Positions 26,986 to 35,139 of a stretch of 64,000 nt of DNA are shown piece after piece. The stretch spans positions 248,001-312,000 of the forward strand of contig NZ_CACSKD010000001.1 in NCBI RefSeq assembly GCF_902706285.1, read 5' to 3'. A program made the translations under genes and the position numbers. Position 1 is the stretch's first letter. Each line of letters begins with the position of its first letter. Source of the stretch: Rhizobium sp. 18055 (GTDB lineage Bacteria > Pseudomonadota > Alphaproteobacteria > Rhizobiales > Rhizobiaceae). The notes below the pieces were generated by a model. It was not told where the DNA came from. It did no database searches and saw nothing but the letters and a program-made list of their open reading frames with translations.

Positions 26986-29313
26986 CTAGAACTTGTTGTT
27001 CACGCCGATCTTGAAACGCTCCAGCTCGTCTGAATCGTCATAAGCAAGCGGCAGCGCATAATCGACCCTCAGCGCGCCGAAGGGTGAGTCCCAGACGAGA
27101 CCGACACCGACGGAGGCGCGCAGCGCGCCGCTTGTGCCCTCAGCGATGTCAGAGCCCAGCACATCGACCTTGTTTCCAAACAGGGTGCCGGCGTCGGCAA
27201 AGACTGCGCCGCGCAAATTGAAATCGCGGGGAATCGCGGGCAACGGGAAGGTTCCTTCGGCGGAGGCGTAGAAATACGAGGTGCCGCCCAGGGTCTGGTC
27301 ATCGACATCAGCGATTCTCGGCCCGATGCCGCGTTTTGCAAAGCCTCTGATCTCGTTGCCACCGAGCGTGAACTGATCGAAGGTATTGAGGCTGTCGCCA
27401 AATGCAAACATCTGGCCTCCACCAACGGTCACCGATCCAATCAGGTCCGCATCCTCGTTGAGGAGGTCGTAGTATCGCAGCTTGCCGCTGATCTTGTAGT
27501 AGTTTGAATCACCGCCCAGACCGGCAATTTCCTGCGTCAGCGTCGCATAGGCGCCGCTGCGAGGCTGCTGATCGCTGTCGAGTGAATTGAAGGTCAGCGT
27601 GTTCGAGACGGACGAGCGAACCCAGGGGCCATCATCGACGAGATGGGCGTAGGTTGCTGACAAATCGCTTGAGTCGCCGCTATAGTCCAACTGGGTGAGA
27701 TTGTAGCGGAAGGTCGATGCCAGCTGCTCGGTGATCGGCGCCGTGACACGCAAGGTGATCCCTGCCTGATCGACCTCGTAGTCGTCATAAGAGGTCTGCG
27801 CGTAATTGATGTCGAAGCCGGCCGCCAGATGGTAACCGAGTAGATAGGGCTCGGTGAATGACAGGCTGTAGTTTCGATCATCGTCGTCATCCCAGCCGCC
27901 GCTTGCCGCGAGCTTGATGTACTGCCCTCTTCCGAGAAAATTCTTTTCCTCCACCGACGCTTCCAGAACAGGCCCGTCCGATGTCGCCCCGGCCCCAATG
28001 CCGAAACTGCCGGTGGAATCGTCTTCGACGTCAATGGTGACGATCACCCGGTCGCTGGCACTGCCAGGCGCGGTCGAGATGCTCACCGACTTGAAATATC
28101 CGAGAGCTTCCAGTCGGCGCTTACTGGTATCAAGCAGTTGCTGGTTGAAGGGGTCGCCTTCGCTCACGTCGAATTCGCGACGAATGACGTAGTCGCGTGT
28201 CCGACTGTTGCCGCGAATGACGATGCGCTCGATATAGGCCCGCTCGCCCTGATCGAGCAGATACTCGAGGCCGATGGTATTGTCCTGCAGGTTGCGGTTG
28301 CCGCGCGGTGTCACGCGTGCGAACGGGAAGCCTCTCGATGCCACCGCCATGGCGAGAGCGTCGATCGATTTCTGCACCTTGTTGGCATTGTAGGTCTCTC
28401 CCGCTTTGGTCTTCAGAAGCGCCTTCAGATCGGCGCTGTCCAAGCCCTTGACGGTCGACGAAATCGTGACATCTCCGAATTTGTAACGCGGCCCTTCCTT
28501 GACCGTGAAATTCAGGACGTAACTTTGACCGGGCGCATCAAACTGCGCATCGGCCGAGACGACTTCGAAATCGGCGTAGCCCTGGCTGAAGTAGAATTTG
28601 CGCAGTGCTTCCTTGTCGGCGTTGAGCTTGTCTTCGCCATAGACATCCTTGCGTGTCAGGAAGGATAGGAAGTTGGTTTTCTTGGTGCTGATGACAGACG
28701 AGAGACGCGAGCTGTCGTAGGCCTCGTTGCCGACAAAGTTGATGGCAGTGATCTTCGTTCGCTCGCCCTCGTTGATCACGAAGGCGATGTTGACGTGATC
28801 ATTCGGCAGCGGAACGACCTGCGTGGTCACCTCAACGTCGTTGCGGCCGGCTGCAGCGTAAGCCGCTTTGATTGCCACGATATCCGCACTTACCTGTATC
28901 TTGTTATAGGGGGCAGCTGACCTGGTCTGTACCAACGTAGCGAGCTTGTCGTCCTTGATTTTGCGGTTGCCGTTGAACACCACCTGATTGACCAGGACGT
29001 TTTCCTTGACCGAGACAATCAGTGTCTGCCCGGCAACAAGAATATTGACCGTTTCGAACTGACCGATGGAATAGAGTTGCTTGACGGAGGCATCGATATC
29101 CTCGCTGCCGAACTCCTTGTTCGGGACAATGGTGATGTTGGATTGAACGGCTTCCATCGATAGCCGATGGGTTCCGTGAACCTCGATGCTGGTGACCAGC
29201 GCAGCCTGACCCGATGCAGCGCAGCAAAGATACAAGGCCGTTGCGGTGCAGAATAGCGCTTTGGTCGACGACGGGTTATTCGGCTGGCTCAGACGGTTCG
29301 ACGGCAGTCGCAT
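26986..29313 (-). CDS. BamA-family outer membrane protein (Omp85), apparent paralogue
   Basis: A 775-residue outer-membrane protein. After a signal peptide (ALFCTATALYLCCAASGQA, cleavage about residue 38) come repeated POTRA domains (about 40-370; for example ITAINFVGNEAYDSSRLSSV and IERIVIRGNSRTRDYVIRRE), then a 16-strand barrel beginning near SFGIGAGATSDGPVLEASVE. The L6-loop motif is present as GGNEIRGFAKRG and the chain ends in Phe (FKIGVNNKF), as needed for barrel assembly. Start at 29313 gives the signal peptide; the frame is open to 29418. The housekeeping bamA of rhizobia normally lies in the lpxD-fabZ-lpxA cluster. This copy has none of those neighbours and follows an IalB gene and a two-component system, so I read it as an accessory paralogue. 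Confidence 0.88.
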   Translation of the reverse strand: MRLPSNRLSQPNNPSSTKALFCTATALYLCCAASGQAALVTSIEVHGTHRLSMEAVQSNITIVPNKEFGSEDIDASVKQLYSIGQFETVNILVAGQTLIVSVKENVLVNQVVFNGNRKIKDDKLATLVQTRSAAPYNKIQVSADIVAIKAAYAAAGRNDVEVTTQVVPLPNDHVNIAFVINEGERTKITAINFVGNEAYDSSRLSSVISTKKTNFLSFLTRKDVYGEDKLNADKEALRKFYFSQGYADFEVVSADAQFDAPGQSYVLNFTVKEGPRYKFGDVTISSTVKGLDSADLKALLKTKAGETYNANKVQKSIDALAMAVASRGFPFARVTPRGNRNLQDNTIGLEYLLDQGERAYIERIVIRGNSRTRDYVIRREFDVSEGDPFNQQLLDTSKRRLEALGYFKSVSISTAPGSASDRVIVTIDVEDDSTGSFGIGAGATSDGPVLEASVEEKNFLGRGQYIKLAASGGWDDDDDRNYSLSFTEPYLLGYHLAAGFDINYAQTSYDDYEVDQAGITLRVTAPITEQLASTFRYNLTQLDYSGDSSDLSATYAHLVDDGPWVRSSVSNTLTFNSLDSDQQPRSGAYATLTQEIAGLGGDSNYYKISGKLRYYDLLNEDADLIGSVTVGGGQMFAFGDSLNTFDQFTLGGNEIRGFAKRGIGPRIADVDDQTLGGTSYFYASAEGTFPLPAIPRDFNLRGAVFADAGTLFGNKVDVLGSDIAEGTSGALRASVGVGLVWDSPFGALRVDYALPLAYDDSDELERFKIGVNNKF

Positions 29314-29473
29314 ATGTTTGCTCGCTTGATACGATGAAATTGGCTTCGGCAGCGCAGTCTGCAGCCGATGTTTCTGGGGGCGCATTTCAGGGGTTGCTGG
29401 GCAATCAGCCGGAGGCACTGTCGTAGCCGACGCGCCAGCACGGCGCAGGATCGAACGCCCACTCAGGCCGGTG

Positions 29474-30037
29474 TCATCTCATGCTTTGGGACGCCATGAG
29501 TGCCAGGCTGCGATCGAGCGCCTGCGGGAAGCCATCGAGGGAAATCGTGAACGTCACCGGTATGCCGTCGCCGGACGCGGCAAAGCCAGCGACCTTGAGC
29601 TTTGCGCCACGACGAAGGCTCGCCATGAAATCGCAATCGAACGCAAGGCGGGCGACGCAACCGACCGGCAAACACGTCTGGATATTGACAACACGCCTGT
29701 CGGCACTGTCATCCACCTGTAGCGAGGTTTCCCGGTCAATCGCGATGCCAAGCGGCAGGACCAGTGTTCCACCCAGCATTCCCTCGTCAGGTGCACCCAG
29801 CTCTATGTCGAGAACATTCTGGTGGCGTCGTTCATCGACGAGGTGCTGCTGCAGGGTGCATTCGGTTCGCTCTGGAACGACGAAACAAGCCACCCTCCAG
29901 TCCCGGTAATCCTCTTGAAACTGCGAGACGCTGGCGCGAGAGCTCGCGATAGCGGCCTGGGCGAGATACGTCCCGGTCTGCGTGGATGAGAGTGCGACCA
30001 TTCCGGAGGCCAAAAGCGCAGAATATAGCGTTCCCAT
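29474..30037 (-). CDS. Invasion-associated locus B (IalB) family exported protein
   Basis: A 187-residue protein with a signal peptide (MGTLYSALLASGMVALSS onwards, cleavage near TYLAQA). The IalB pattern is visible: YRDWRVACFV, ERTECTLQQHL, GGTLVLPLGIAIDRETSLQV, IQTCLPVGCVARLAFDCDF and a final FTISLDGFPQALDRSLAL. Four to five Cys residues sit at the family positions (C52, C60 region, then the pair in TCLPVGC). IalB proteins are periplasmic or envelope proteins of unknown activity, named for a role in Bartonella red-cell entry. GAGAG lies 5 bases before the ATG. It is upstream of the BamA paralogue on the same strand. Confidence 0.87.
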   Translation of the reverse strand: MGTLYSALLASGMVALSSTQTGTYLAQAAIASSRASVSQFQEDYRDWRVACFVVPERTECTLQQHLVDERRHQNVLDIELGAPDEGMLGGTLVLPLGIAIDRETSLQVDDSADRRVVNIQTCLPVGCVARLAFDCDFMASLRRGAKLKVAGFAASGDGIPVTFTISLDGFPQALDRSLALMASQSMR

Positions 30038-30616
30038 GTTCTCTCAAATTCCGGTGCGAGGGTGCTGCGACCCAACATTTCAAAGAAATTCCGTCGTTCC
30101 ATTTGGAGGCTAGGCCGCGGTAATGAGGGGGTACGGCCTAGCCTCTTTCGATCGCGAACGATCTGGCTGATGATTTCCAATGCCGGCGCGTCGAGAATTC
30201 GGCCCCAATGTTGGGAATTGTTGCTGGAGTGTTATGTTTGTTTGCCTTTTGCAGCGCTTCCGTCGGCGGCAGCCCGCCCACACTATCCGCCCGTGCTCTA
30301 AAAGATCGGGCGATCCTTCCAAAGCAAACATCAGGCATCTCCGCGTCGCCAGGATTGCGGACCGATCGCATGTAGGTGGGGTTGAACGGATCTGAGCTGC
30401 CGGTCAATCGAGGCCCGCCATGACAGGCAACGTCCGGTCGCGGATGGTCGAAAACGCGGGCATGAGCGTGTTGTTGATCAGCACATAGACGTTGAAATCG
30501 GCGCGGCTGGGCATCGCCGCTTTCCCGGCACCGGCAAGAATGGCGTCGGGGATCATCCGAGTGCATCTCATGGAAATTGTGGTCTCCATGGCGCGCATTC
30601 AACATCAACTTGGCGC
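30038..30616. other. Non-coding gap with a long hairpin; one weak small frame
   Basis: Between the IalB start and the sensor-kinase stop. It carries the 12-bp hairpin at 30106-30145, described separately. A 64-codon minus-strand frame (30404-30598) ends in FNVYVLINNTLMPAFSTIRD, which looks protein-like, but has no good ribosome site and I recognise no family. The rest shows nothing I can assign. Confidence 0.4.
30106..30145. promoter_or_regulatory. Perfect 12-bp hairpin in the IalB leader region
   Basis: GAGGCTAGGCCG, a 16-base loop, CGGCCTAGCCTC. It lies 69 bases upstream of the IalB ATG on the minus strand, where it could be in the untranslated leader; on the plus strand it is followed by TTTCG. 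There is no T-run long enough for a firm terminator on either strand. It may mark a leader structure or the end of a small transcript. Confidence 0.5.
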
Positions 30617-31870
30617 CTAGATCGCCAGCGGAACTATGATGGTCTGAAGCAGCCCGTTGGGCCGTCTGTTAGTAAGTTCGACCGTGCCACTGAACCGGGC
30701 GATGATCTCACGTGCAATGGCCATTCCCAGACCGGCGCCCGGAAAGGTTTTTCGTCTTGCCGCATCGACGCGAAAAAACGGCTCGAACACATGAACCATC
30801 AGGTCTTCGGGAATGCCGGGTCCATCGTCTTCTACGGTGACGATCGCTGACATGCCATTCGCGGTAACGGATACCCGCGCGCCATCGCCGTGGGTCGCAG
30901 CATTGACGATCAGATTGGTCAAGGCACGTCGAAGAGCGATGGGGCCTGCACGCACCGTCGCTCTCTTGAGCAGCCCGGTCTCCGCCGCATAGCCTGCCTG
31001 CTGAACGGAGGTCACGATTTCCCGGATCAGCAGATCAAGCGAAACCGCCTCCAACGTGTCCTGGTTGACCTCTTCGCGGACAAGGCTGATAGCGCTGTCG
31101 GCGATCTGATCGAGTTCATTGAGATCGGACAGCCATTTCGATCGCTCCTCATCATCCGTGATGAACTCTGCTCTCAGACGCATGCGGGTCATCGGCGTGC
31201 GCAGGTCGTGCCCGGCCGCAGCGACAAGCCGCATCCGGCTTTCGATGGCAACCTTCAAATGTCTGGAAAGCCGGTTCAATGCCTGAGCTGTGGCCCGCAC
31301 CTCGGCCGGCCCGATCTCCGGCACCAGTCCCAACTCGCCATTCGGCCCCACCGATGAAACGGCGTTGTCGATGATCCGCAGCGGCATGGTGATCTTGGTC
31401 GCCGCAAACAGCGAGACCACAGCGCTGCCGATGAGGATCAGAAAAATCCAGCCGGCAAAGACGTAGGCCCCGCCGGGTGGCGGTCTGTTGCTCGGCAGGA
31501 CCGTGACCAGCCAACGACCATCTGGAAGGCGGATGGAGGCCGTGACCTCAAGCGACTGGGGGCCGGGCGTTACGCGTATGTCTGTATCGAGGCCTGCAAC
31601 ACGCGCCGCATTGGTCAGATGCTCCGATTCCCCGTTGTCCAATTGTCCAGACGCAGGTTTGGGATCGACCTGAACCCCAACGTCTGCAACAGTCTGCCGA
31701 TCGAGACTTGCGACCTTCATCAGCGTCCGTATTTCGCTGATCGTCGCCTGCAAATTGCCATCCTGAGAGGGTGGCTGCAGGGCGAGCATGGCTGCAAGCG
31801 TCGCAAGGCCAACGACCGCCGCGATCGACAGGATGAGCAAGACGGCAATGCGCATGCGCAAGCTGGTCAT
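30617..31870 (-). CDS. Two-component sensor histidine kinase (EnvZ/CpxA-like)
   Basis: A 417-residue membrane kinase. TM1 at about 8-31, a periplasmic domain of about 105 residues (32-137), TM2 at about 138-156, HAMP (158-208), HisKA with phospho-acceptor His221 in AAAGHDLRTPMTRM, and HATPase_c with N-box RRALTNLIVNAATHG, G1 VEDDGPGIPEDL and G2 GAGLGMAIAREI. The H-box GHDLRTP is a common variant of SHELRTP in alpha-proteobacterial kinases of the OmpR partner class. The kinase overlaps the regulator stop by 4 bases. The periplasmic sensor and the nearby LTxxQ gene suggest envelope sensing; the signal is unknown. Confidence 0.93.
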   Translation of the reverse strand: MTSLRMRIAVLLILSIAAVVGLATLAAMLALQPPSQDGNLQATISEIRTLMKVASLDRQTVADVGVQVDPKPASGQLDNGESEHLTNAARVAGLDTDIRVTPGPQSLEVTASIRLPDGRWLVTVLPSNRPPPGGAYVFAGWIFLILIGSAVVSLFAATKITMPLRIIDNAVSSVGPNGELGLVPEIGPAEVRATAQALNRLSRHLKVAIESRMRLVAAAGHDLRTPMTRMRLRAEFITDDEERSKWLSDLNELDQIADSAISLVREEVNQDTLEAVSLDLLIREIVTSVQQAGYAAETGLLKRATVRAGPIALRRALTNLIVNAATHGDGARVSVTANGMSAIVTVEDDGPGIPEDLMVHVFEPFFRVDAARRKTFPGAGLGMAIAREIIARFSGTVELTNRRPNGLLQTIIVPLAI

Positions 31871-32586
31871 ACTGCGTCCCTATCGATCTCGACCGGCACC
31901 GCCAGTTGATATCCGCCATTGCGGACGGTCCGGAAAAGCGTTTCGGCGGTGTTGGCCGCAAGCTTTTTGCGCAGTCGGCTGATCAGGACGTCGATGGAGC
32001 GGTTGAAAGGGTCAGCCTGACGCCCTTGCGTCAACTCAGAGAGTTGATCGCGAGACAGAAGCCGGCCCGGACGATCGAGGAAGACCTGCAGCAAGTCGAA
32101 CTCGGCACCAGTCAATTCAACGATATCGCCATCAGCCGTTGTCAACCGGCGTCGTGCCGGCTCGGCAACATAGATGTCGAACCGGTAAGACCCGACGACA
32201 TCAGGCTCGCTCTCCTGCTGCCTTGTCCGACGCAGGACAGCATTGATGCGCGCGATCAGTTCCCGGGGCACAAAGGGCTTGACCATGTAGTCATCGGCGC
32301 CGATTTCGAGGCCGATGATCCGATCGACATCCTCCTTGAGTGCAGTCAGAAGGATGATGGGAACCTGATCGCCGCGATCTCTTAGCGATCGGCACAGGTT
32401 AAGACCGGAACCATCGGGCAGCATCACGTCAAGCACCACAAGATCAGGCTTCATATCGACAAGCAGGCGTTCGCATTGTGCGCAATTGGCAGCAATGGAG
32501 GTGCGAAACCCCTGCTGCGCAAGATACCGACTGGTAAGCGTGCGGATTTCCCCGTCGTCATCGACGATCAGAATATGCTTGTTCAT
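31867..32586 (-). CDS. OmpR-family response regulator
   Basis: A 239-residue regulator. Receiver domain 1-120 with acidic pocket VDDDGE (9-13), phospho-acceptor Asp53 in LVVLDVMLPDGSG, Thr in IILLTALKED and Lys in DDYMVKPF. Winged-helix domain about 135-235 with VELTGAEFDLLQVFLDRPGR and FNRSIDVLISRLRKKLAA. Partner of the overlapping kinase gene. Candidate binding repeats TGTAAC-N4-TGTAAC occur upstream (32685-32700, minus; 33153-33168). Confidence 0.95.
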   Translation of the reverse strand: MNKHILIVDDDGEIRTLTSRYLAQQGFRTSIAANCAQCERLLVDMKPDLVVLDVMLPDGSGLNLCRSLRDRGDQVPIILLTALKEDVDRIIGLEIGADDYMVKPFVPRELIARINAVLRRTRQQESEPDVVGSYRFDIYVAEPARRRLTTADGDIVELTGAEFDLLQVFLDRPGRLLSRDQLSELTQGRQADPFNRSIDVLISRLRKKLAANTAETLFRTVRNGGYQLAVPVEIDRDAV

Positions 32587-32684
32587 CTACCGTTTCACCT
32601 CAGCGAGCGAGTGGCGATCTATTACAAGATGCCGAACAGAAATCATGCAAATCTTTGTCTCAAAAGATTGCTGAATGGTCCTCT

Positions 32685-32700
32685 GCAACAACTGGTTACA
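32685..32700 (-). promoter_or_regulatory. Candidate response-regulator box upstream of the two-component genes
   Basis: Read on the minus strand: TGTAAC-CAGT-TGTTGC, two hexamers 10 bases apart, preceded by TTTTG. It is about 100 bases upstream of the regulator ATG. The first hexamer and its flank match the stronger box at 33153-33168. One-turn direct repeats are how OmpR-type dimers bind, so autoregulation is plausible. Confidence 0.4.
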
Positions 32701-32775
32701 AAACTCCGCTGTTCCGCCGTGAGGTGCCGGCGTCAGGTCTGCAACAACAGCAGATCACGCACGGGATTGGGTTGG

Positions 32776-32988
32776 CTAAGAGCCCGCGCTGCCCTTTCCA
32801 CCGAAGTCTCCCGTTCGATCGCACGGATTGTCCTTGACGACAATTCTCGGACCGTCCGTGTCTCCCGTCCTGGTCGCATTCGACAGTGCCGCCGGTGTGA
32901 CGGCTTGGGCTGCAACATGCGTTACGCAAGAGAGCGAGGATGCTGCTGTGCACGCCACGAGAACCGGGCGGTATCGCCGGTGCGTCAT
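32776..32988 (-). CDS. Possible small exported protein upstream of the response regulator
   Basis: A 70-residue frame. THRRYRPVLVACTAASSLSC followed by VTHVAAQA reads as a signal peptide with cleavage at AAQA; the remainder (VTPAALSNATRTGDTDGPRI onward, with a single Cys) is short and polar. AAGG lies about 9 bases before the ATG at 32988. It ends 189 bases before the response regulator on the same strand. I recognise no family. The case rests on the signal-like start, ribosome site and position between two regulator boxes; it could be chance. Confidence 0.4.
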   Translation of the reverse strand: MTHRRYRPVLVACTAASSLSCVTHVAAQAVTPAALSNATRTGDTDGPRIVVKDNPCDRTGDFGGKGSAGS

Positions 32989-33152
32989 AATCTGGCCTTT
33001 CTGAATGCCACTGTCCGGCCACTGAGATGGCTTCATATCACGCTGACTTGGTGTTCCTGCCCCAATGGAGATCAACGAGAAGCCTCTGAACGCCTTAGAA
33101 ACTGCGATATTCAACATGACGCATTCGGTCAAGTTTACGGACTGCGGAGTTT

Positions 33153-33168
33153 TGTAACGAACTGTAAC
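33153..33168. promoter_or_regulatory. Candidate response-regulator box TGTAAC-N4-TGTAAC
   Basis: An exact hexamer direct repeat with 10-base spacing, within TTTTGTAACGAACTGTAACC. A weaker hexamer, GTTTAC, sits in the same phase at 33133-33138. The box lies 165 bases upstream of the small minus-strand frame and 280 bases upstream of the LTxxQ gene. Spacing and form are those of OmpR-family sites; binding by the 31867-32586 regulator is inferred. Confidence 0.5.
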
Positions 33169-33447
33169 CAAAAACATGGCCTTGGCGCAGCCTGGCCAGC
33201 CATCCGGCACCCGACGAAAGTCGGCCGCTGGCGCGAGAGGGTCGATGGCCCAGCGCTTTTCGGCCGAGGGCGAATGGAACGTGGCTGGCCGTCGGCATGG
33301 AGGGCGGCCAGTTGGAGGCGAGAACCGAGAAACGTTCATTTACAAAACAGCCGCTATTGGAAATTTTACGTCACACCGGCGCCGCATCGACGACATCGAG
33401 CAAACCTAATTCTCGACCGACAATCAGTTGGAAGAGATCCAGTTACG

Positions 33448-34071
33448 ATGCGCAACACGACCCTACTCCTCCTCGCCACGGTTGGTCTGGGCCTCTCCCA
33501 TACCAGCGTAATGTCTCAGGAATTGCCCGCGCCGACGCCGCAGTGCCGGGCGATGGAGCCAGGCGCTGTCGAACAGAAGGGCAACCAGCCTCCAGCCGCG
33601 TGGATGCCTCCACCCCCGCACGCGCCGGAGATGATGGGTTCGCCCCGCCCGGACAATGGTCTCGGCCTTGCGGGAGCCCTGTCCTCGGTCGAGACCCTCG
33701 TTGGCATCAGGTCGAACCAGTTGGATGTGTGGCGCGATTACAGCTCGGCCGTCATTGCGTTTCTTCAAGAACCGATGCCCGACAGTATGCAGCATCGAGC
33801 ACTGCCCGAATTCGGCGCACGCAAGGATGCCGGGCCAATGATGGACGTGCTGGCAGATGCGGCGATCGCACACGGCAACGCAGCCCTTCGCGTCAAGGTC
33901 ACGCTGGAAGCTTTGGAGAAGATCCTGACGCCGGAGCAGACCAAGCTGCTGGCATCAGCTGAGGACGAGTTGATGCGCGGAGCAATGGGAGAAGTCCCAC
34001 CCGAGCAAGGCCCTCCCCACATTCACGACAGATTCGATCCGATGTTTGAAGGCCATCAACCGCGGCCATAG
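33448..34071 (+). CDS. LTxxQ-motif periplasmic protein (Spy/CpxP-like)
   Basis: A 207-residue exported protein. A signal peptide (RNTTLLLLATVGLGLSHTSV, cleavage near MSQE) is followed by a Pro-rich linker (PPAAWMPPPPHAPEMM) and a helical domain (about 80-185) with the LTPEQ motif at 160-164. The region KVTLEALEKILTPEQTKLLA is the hallmark of the Spy/CpxP-related family. Such proteins are envelope chaperones or Cpx modulators. The C-terminus is His/Pro-rich (GPPHIHDRFDPMFEGHQPRP), a possible metal-binding tail. GGAAGAGA precedes the ATG. It is divergent from the two-component system, which may control it. Confidence 0.8.
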   Translation: MRNTTLLLLATVGLGLSHTSVMSQELPAPTPQCRAMEPGAVEQKGNQPPAAWMPPPPHAPEMMGSPRPDNGLGLAGALSSVETLVGIRSNQLDVWRDYSSAVIAFLQEPMPDSMQHRALPEFGARKDAGPMMDVLADAAIAHGNAALRVKVTLEALEKILTPEQTKLLASAEDELMRGAMGEVPPEQGPPHIHDRFDPMFEGHQPRP

Positions 34072-34145
34072 GGCACGTTAGCGACGGCCGTTTCGAGCCG
34101 CGATTTCATCATTTCTTTTCCAATCAACACATTACGGTGCCTGCT

Positions 34146-34499
34146 ATGACAAACAACAACCTTCGCGCTCACGGACAGTTTGATGCCGCCAAGTTCGCGC
34201 GCGTCCGCAAGATGATCGAGCGAACCGATATGCATGCGTCGCGCCTGATCCCCTGGGCAATCTGCGACCTGGTTGCCGGATCGTTGAGCGAGCAACATTC
34301 CAATCAGTACGTCGTCGAGAGCCTGCCGCCGTTATACCTAGCAATGAGCAAGCTGCTCCGTGCTGCGGGCACTTACAGGCAGGCACCTGCGCCACAGAAT
34401 TTCGCCGCCGCCAAGCATGAATTGCTGGTCGCATTGGAAACGGTCTGCGACGAAGTTCGCGTGAGTTATGAGCCGCAGCTTTCGCAACTCGCCGGTTGA
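34146..34499 (+). CDS. Hypothetical protein, 117 residues
   Basis: No family recognised. The sequence is soluble and mostly helical in look, without signal or membrane segment: TNNNLRAHGQFDAAKFARVR, then MIERTDMHASRLIPWAICDL, ending VCDEVRVSYEPQLSQLAG. A GTG three codons upstream (34137) is an alternative start. The composition, and third-position GC like that of the neighbours, argue that it is real. It is 74 bases after the LTxxQ gene on the same strand and may share its transcript. Confidence 0.6.
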   Translation: MTNNNLRAHGQFDAAKFARVRKMIERTDMHASRLIPWAICDLVAGSLSEQHSNQYVVESLPPLYLAMSKLLRAAGTYRQAPAPQNFAAAKHELLVALETVCDEVRVSYEPQLSQLAG

Positions 34500-34654
34500 A
34501 TGATGAAATCAGCGGCACCTCCCCGGCCACAGCGATCGTCAAGCCGATGTCTTCGCCGCGACCGAAGCTCGCGCGACCGTGACGATTGCGACACAAGACA
34601 AGACGACATTGGTCGCCATGTCTTCGGGAGGTTTCCTGATCCAGAAGGAAACAA

Positions 34655-35110
34655 CTATGCTAGAAGCGCTCTTGCGTCCTTGCCGTCATACTCGGTTTCG
34701 AAATCGCGCGCGGCCTGTTTGGTGGGTATCGTTATGACCACGTAGCGCTGCCCTGCCTCCGGGTCCTCCTGTCGGGCGAGATCGAGCATCCAAACGGTCA
34801 TCGGCGACGTGCGACTTAGCGCCATCAATGCTTCCATATCGTCGTCATCCTCGCTGTCGATGGCGAACGGGAGCTGATACACGTAGGTCCGCTGGTCCTT
34901 CGATCCGCTGAGATTGTCATTGAACCAATCCCACACGGCCTCTGCGTCCACGGGGAATGCCGGCAATTCCAGGTTCAGGTGAACGACATCGCGGGCGAAG
35001 ATGACCTCGCCTTCGAAGAGGGCATGTATGCCCAGGAAGTATTCCGAATTGTCGAGGTTGTCGTTCAGCGCTTCGCGCAGTTCATTCAAGCTAGACGGTG
35101 TTTCAAACAT
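34655..35110 (-). CDS. Hypothetical acidic protein, 151 residues
   Basis: No family recognised. It is strongly acidic (FAIDSEDDDDMEALMALSRT) with alternating hydrophobic stretches (YFLGIHALFEGEVIFARDVV, TYVYQLPF, QRYVVITIPTK) suggesting a small alpha/beta fold, cytoplasmic. Two ATGs stand in tandem; the second (35110) is better spaced from GGAGAAA. The ribosome site is inside an inverted repeat (35118-35139) that could close it. Its neighbours are unrelated small genes. The 155 bases downstream, to 34500, hold nothing I can assign. Confidence 0.65.
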   Translation of the reverse strand: MFETPSSLNELREALNDNLDNSEYFLGIHALFEGEVIFARDVVHLNLELPAFPVDAEAVWDWFNDNLSGSKDQRTYVYQLPFAIDSEDDDDMEALMALSRTSPMTVWMLDLARQEDPEAGQRYVVITIPTKQAARDFETEYDGKDARALLA

Positions 35111-35117
35111 CATTTTC

Positions 35118-35139
35118 TCCAGATCAAATATAATCTGGA
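35118..35139 (-). promoter_or_regulatory. Inverted repeat covering the ribosome-binding site
   Basis: TCCAGAT-N8-ATCTGGA, 7-bp arms. On the minus strand the second arm contributes the GGA of the GGAG ribosome site, so a hairpin here would mask translation of the 34655-35110 gene. It could equally be an operator. Just upstream is a perfect 10-base palindrome TGAAATTTCA (35141-35150) in A+T-rich DNA. Confidence 0.45.

Larger units (their letters stand above)
32587..33447. other. Long intergenic region with putative regulator boxes and a small frame
   Basis: 861 bases between the response regulator and the LTxxQ gene. It holds two direct-repeat boxes and one small exported-type reading frame on the minus strand (32776-32988), each listed separately. 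From about 33170 to 33430 I see no further gene or clear element. Composition is mixed, with an A+T-richer patch near 32590-32700. Confidence 0.5.

Noticed and set aside
30138..30608. 156-codon minus-strand frame upstream of the IalB gene
   Set aside because: It crosses the long hairpin, is rich in Arg, His and Cys, and has no ribosome site. A shorter frame in another phase is mentioned only as weak.
32476..33447. Upstream part of the frame that contains the LTxxQ gene
   Set aside because: The residues before 33448 are Arg/Cys-rich and without family match; a signal peptide and ribosome site mark the true start at 33448.
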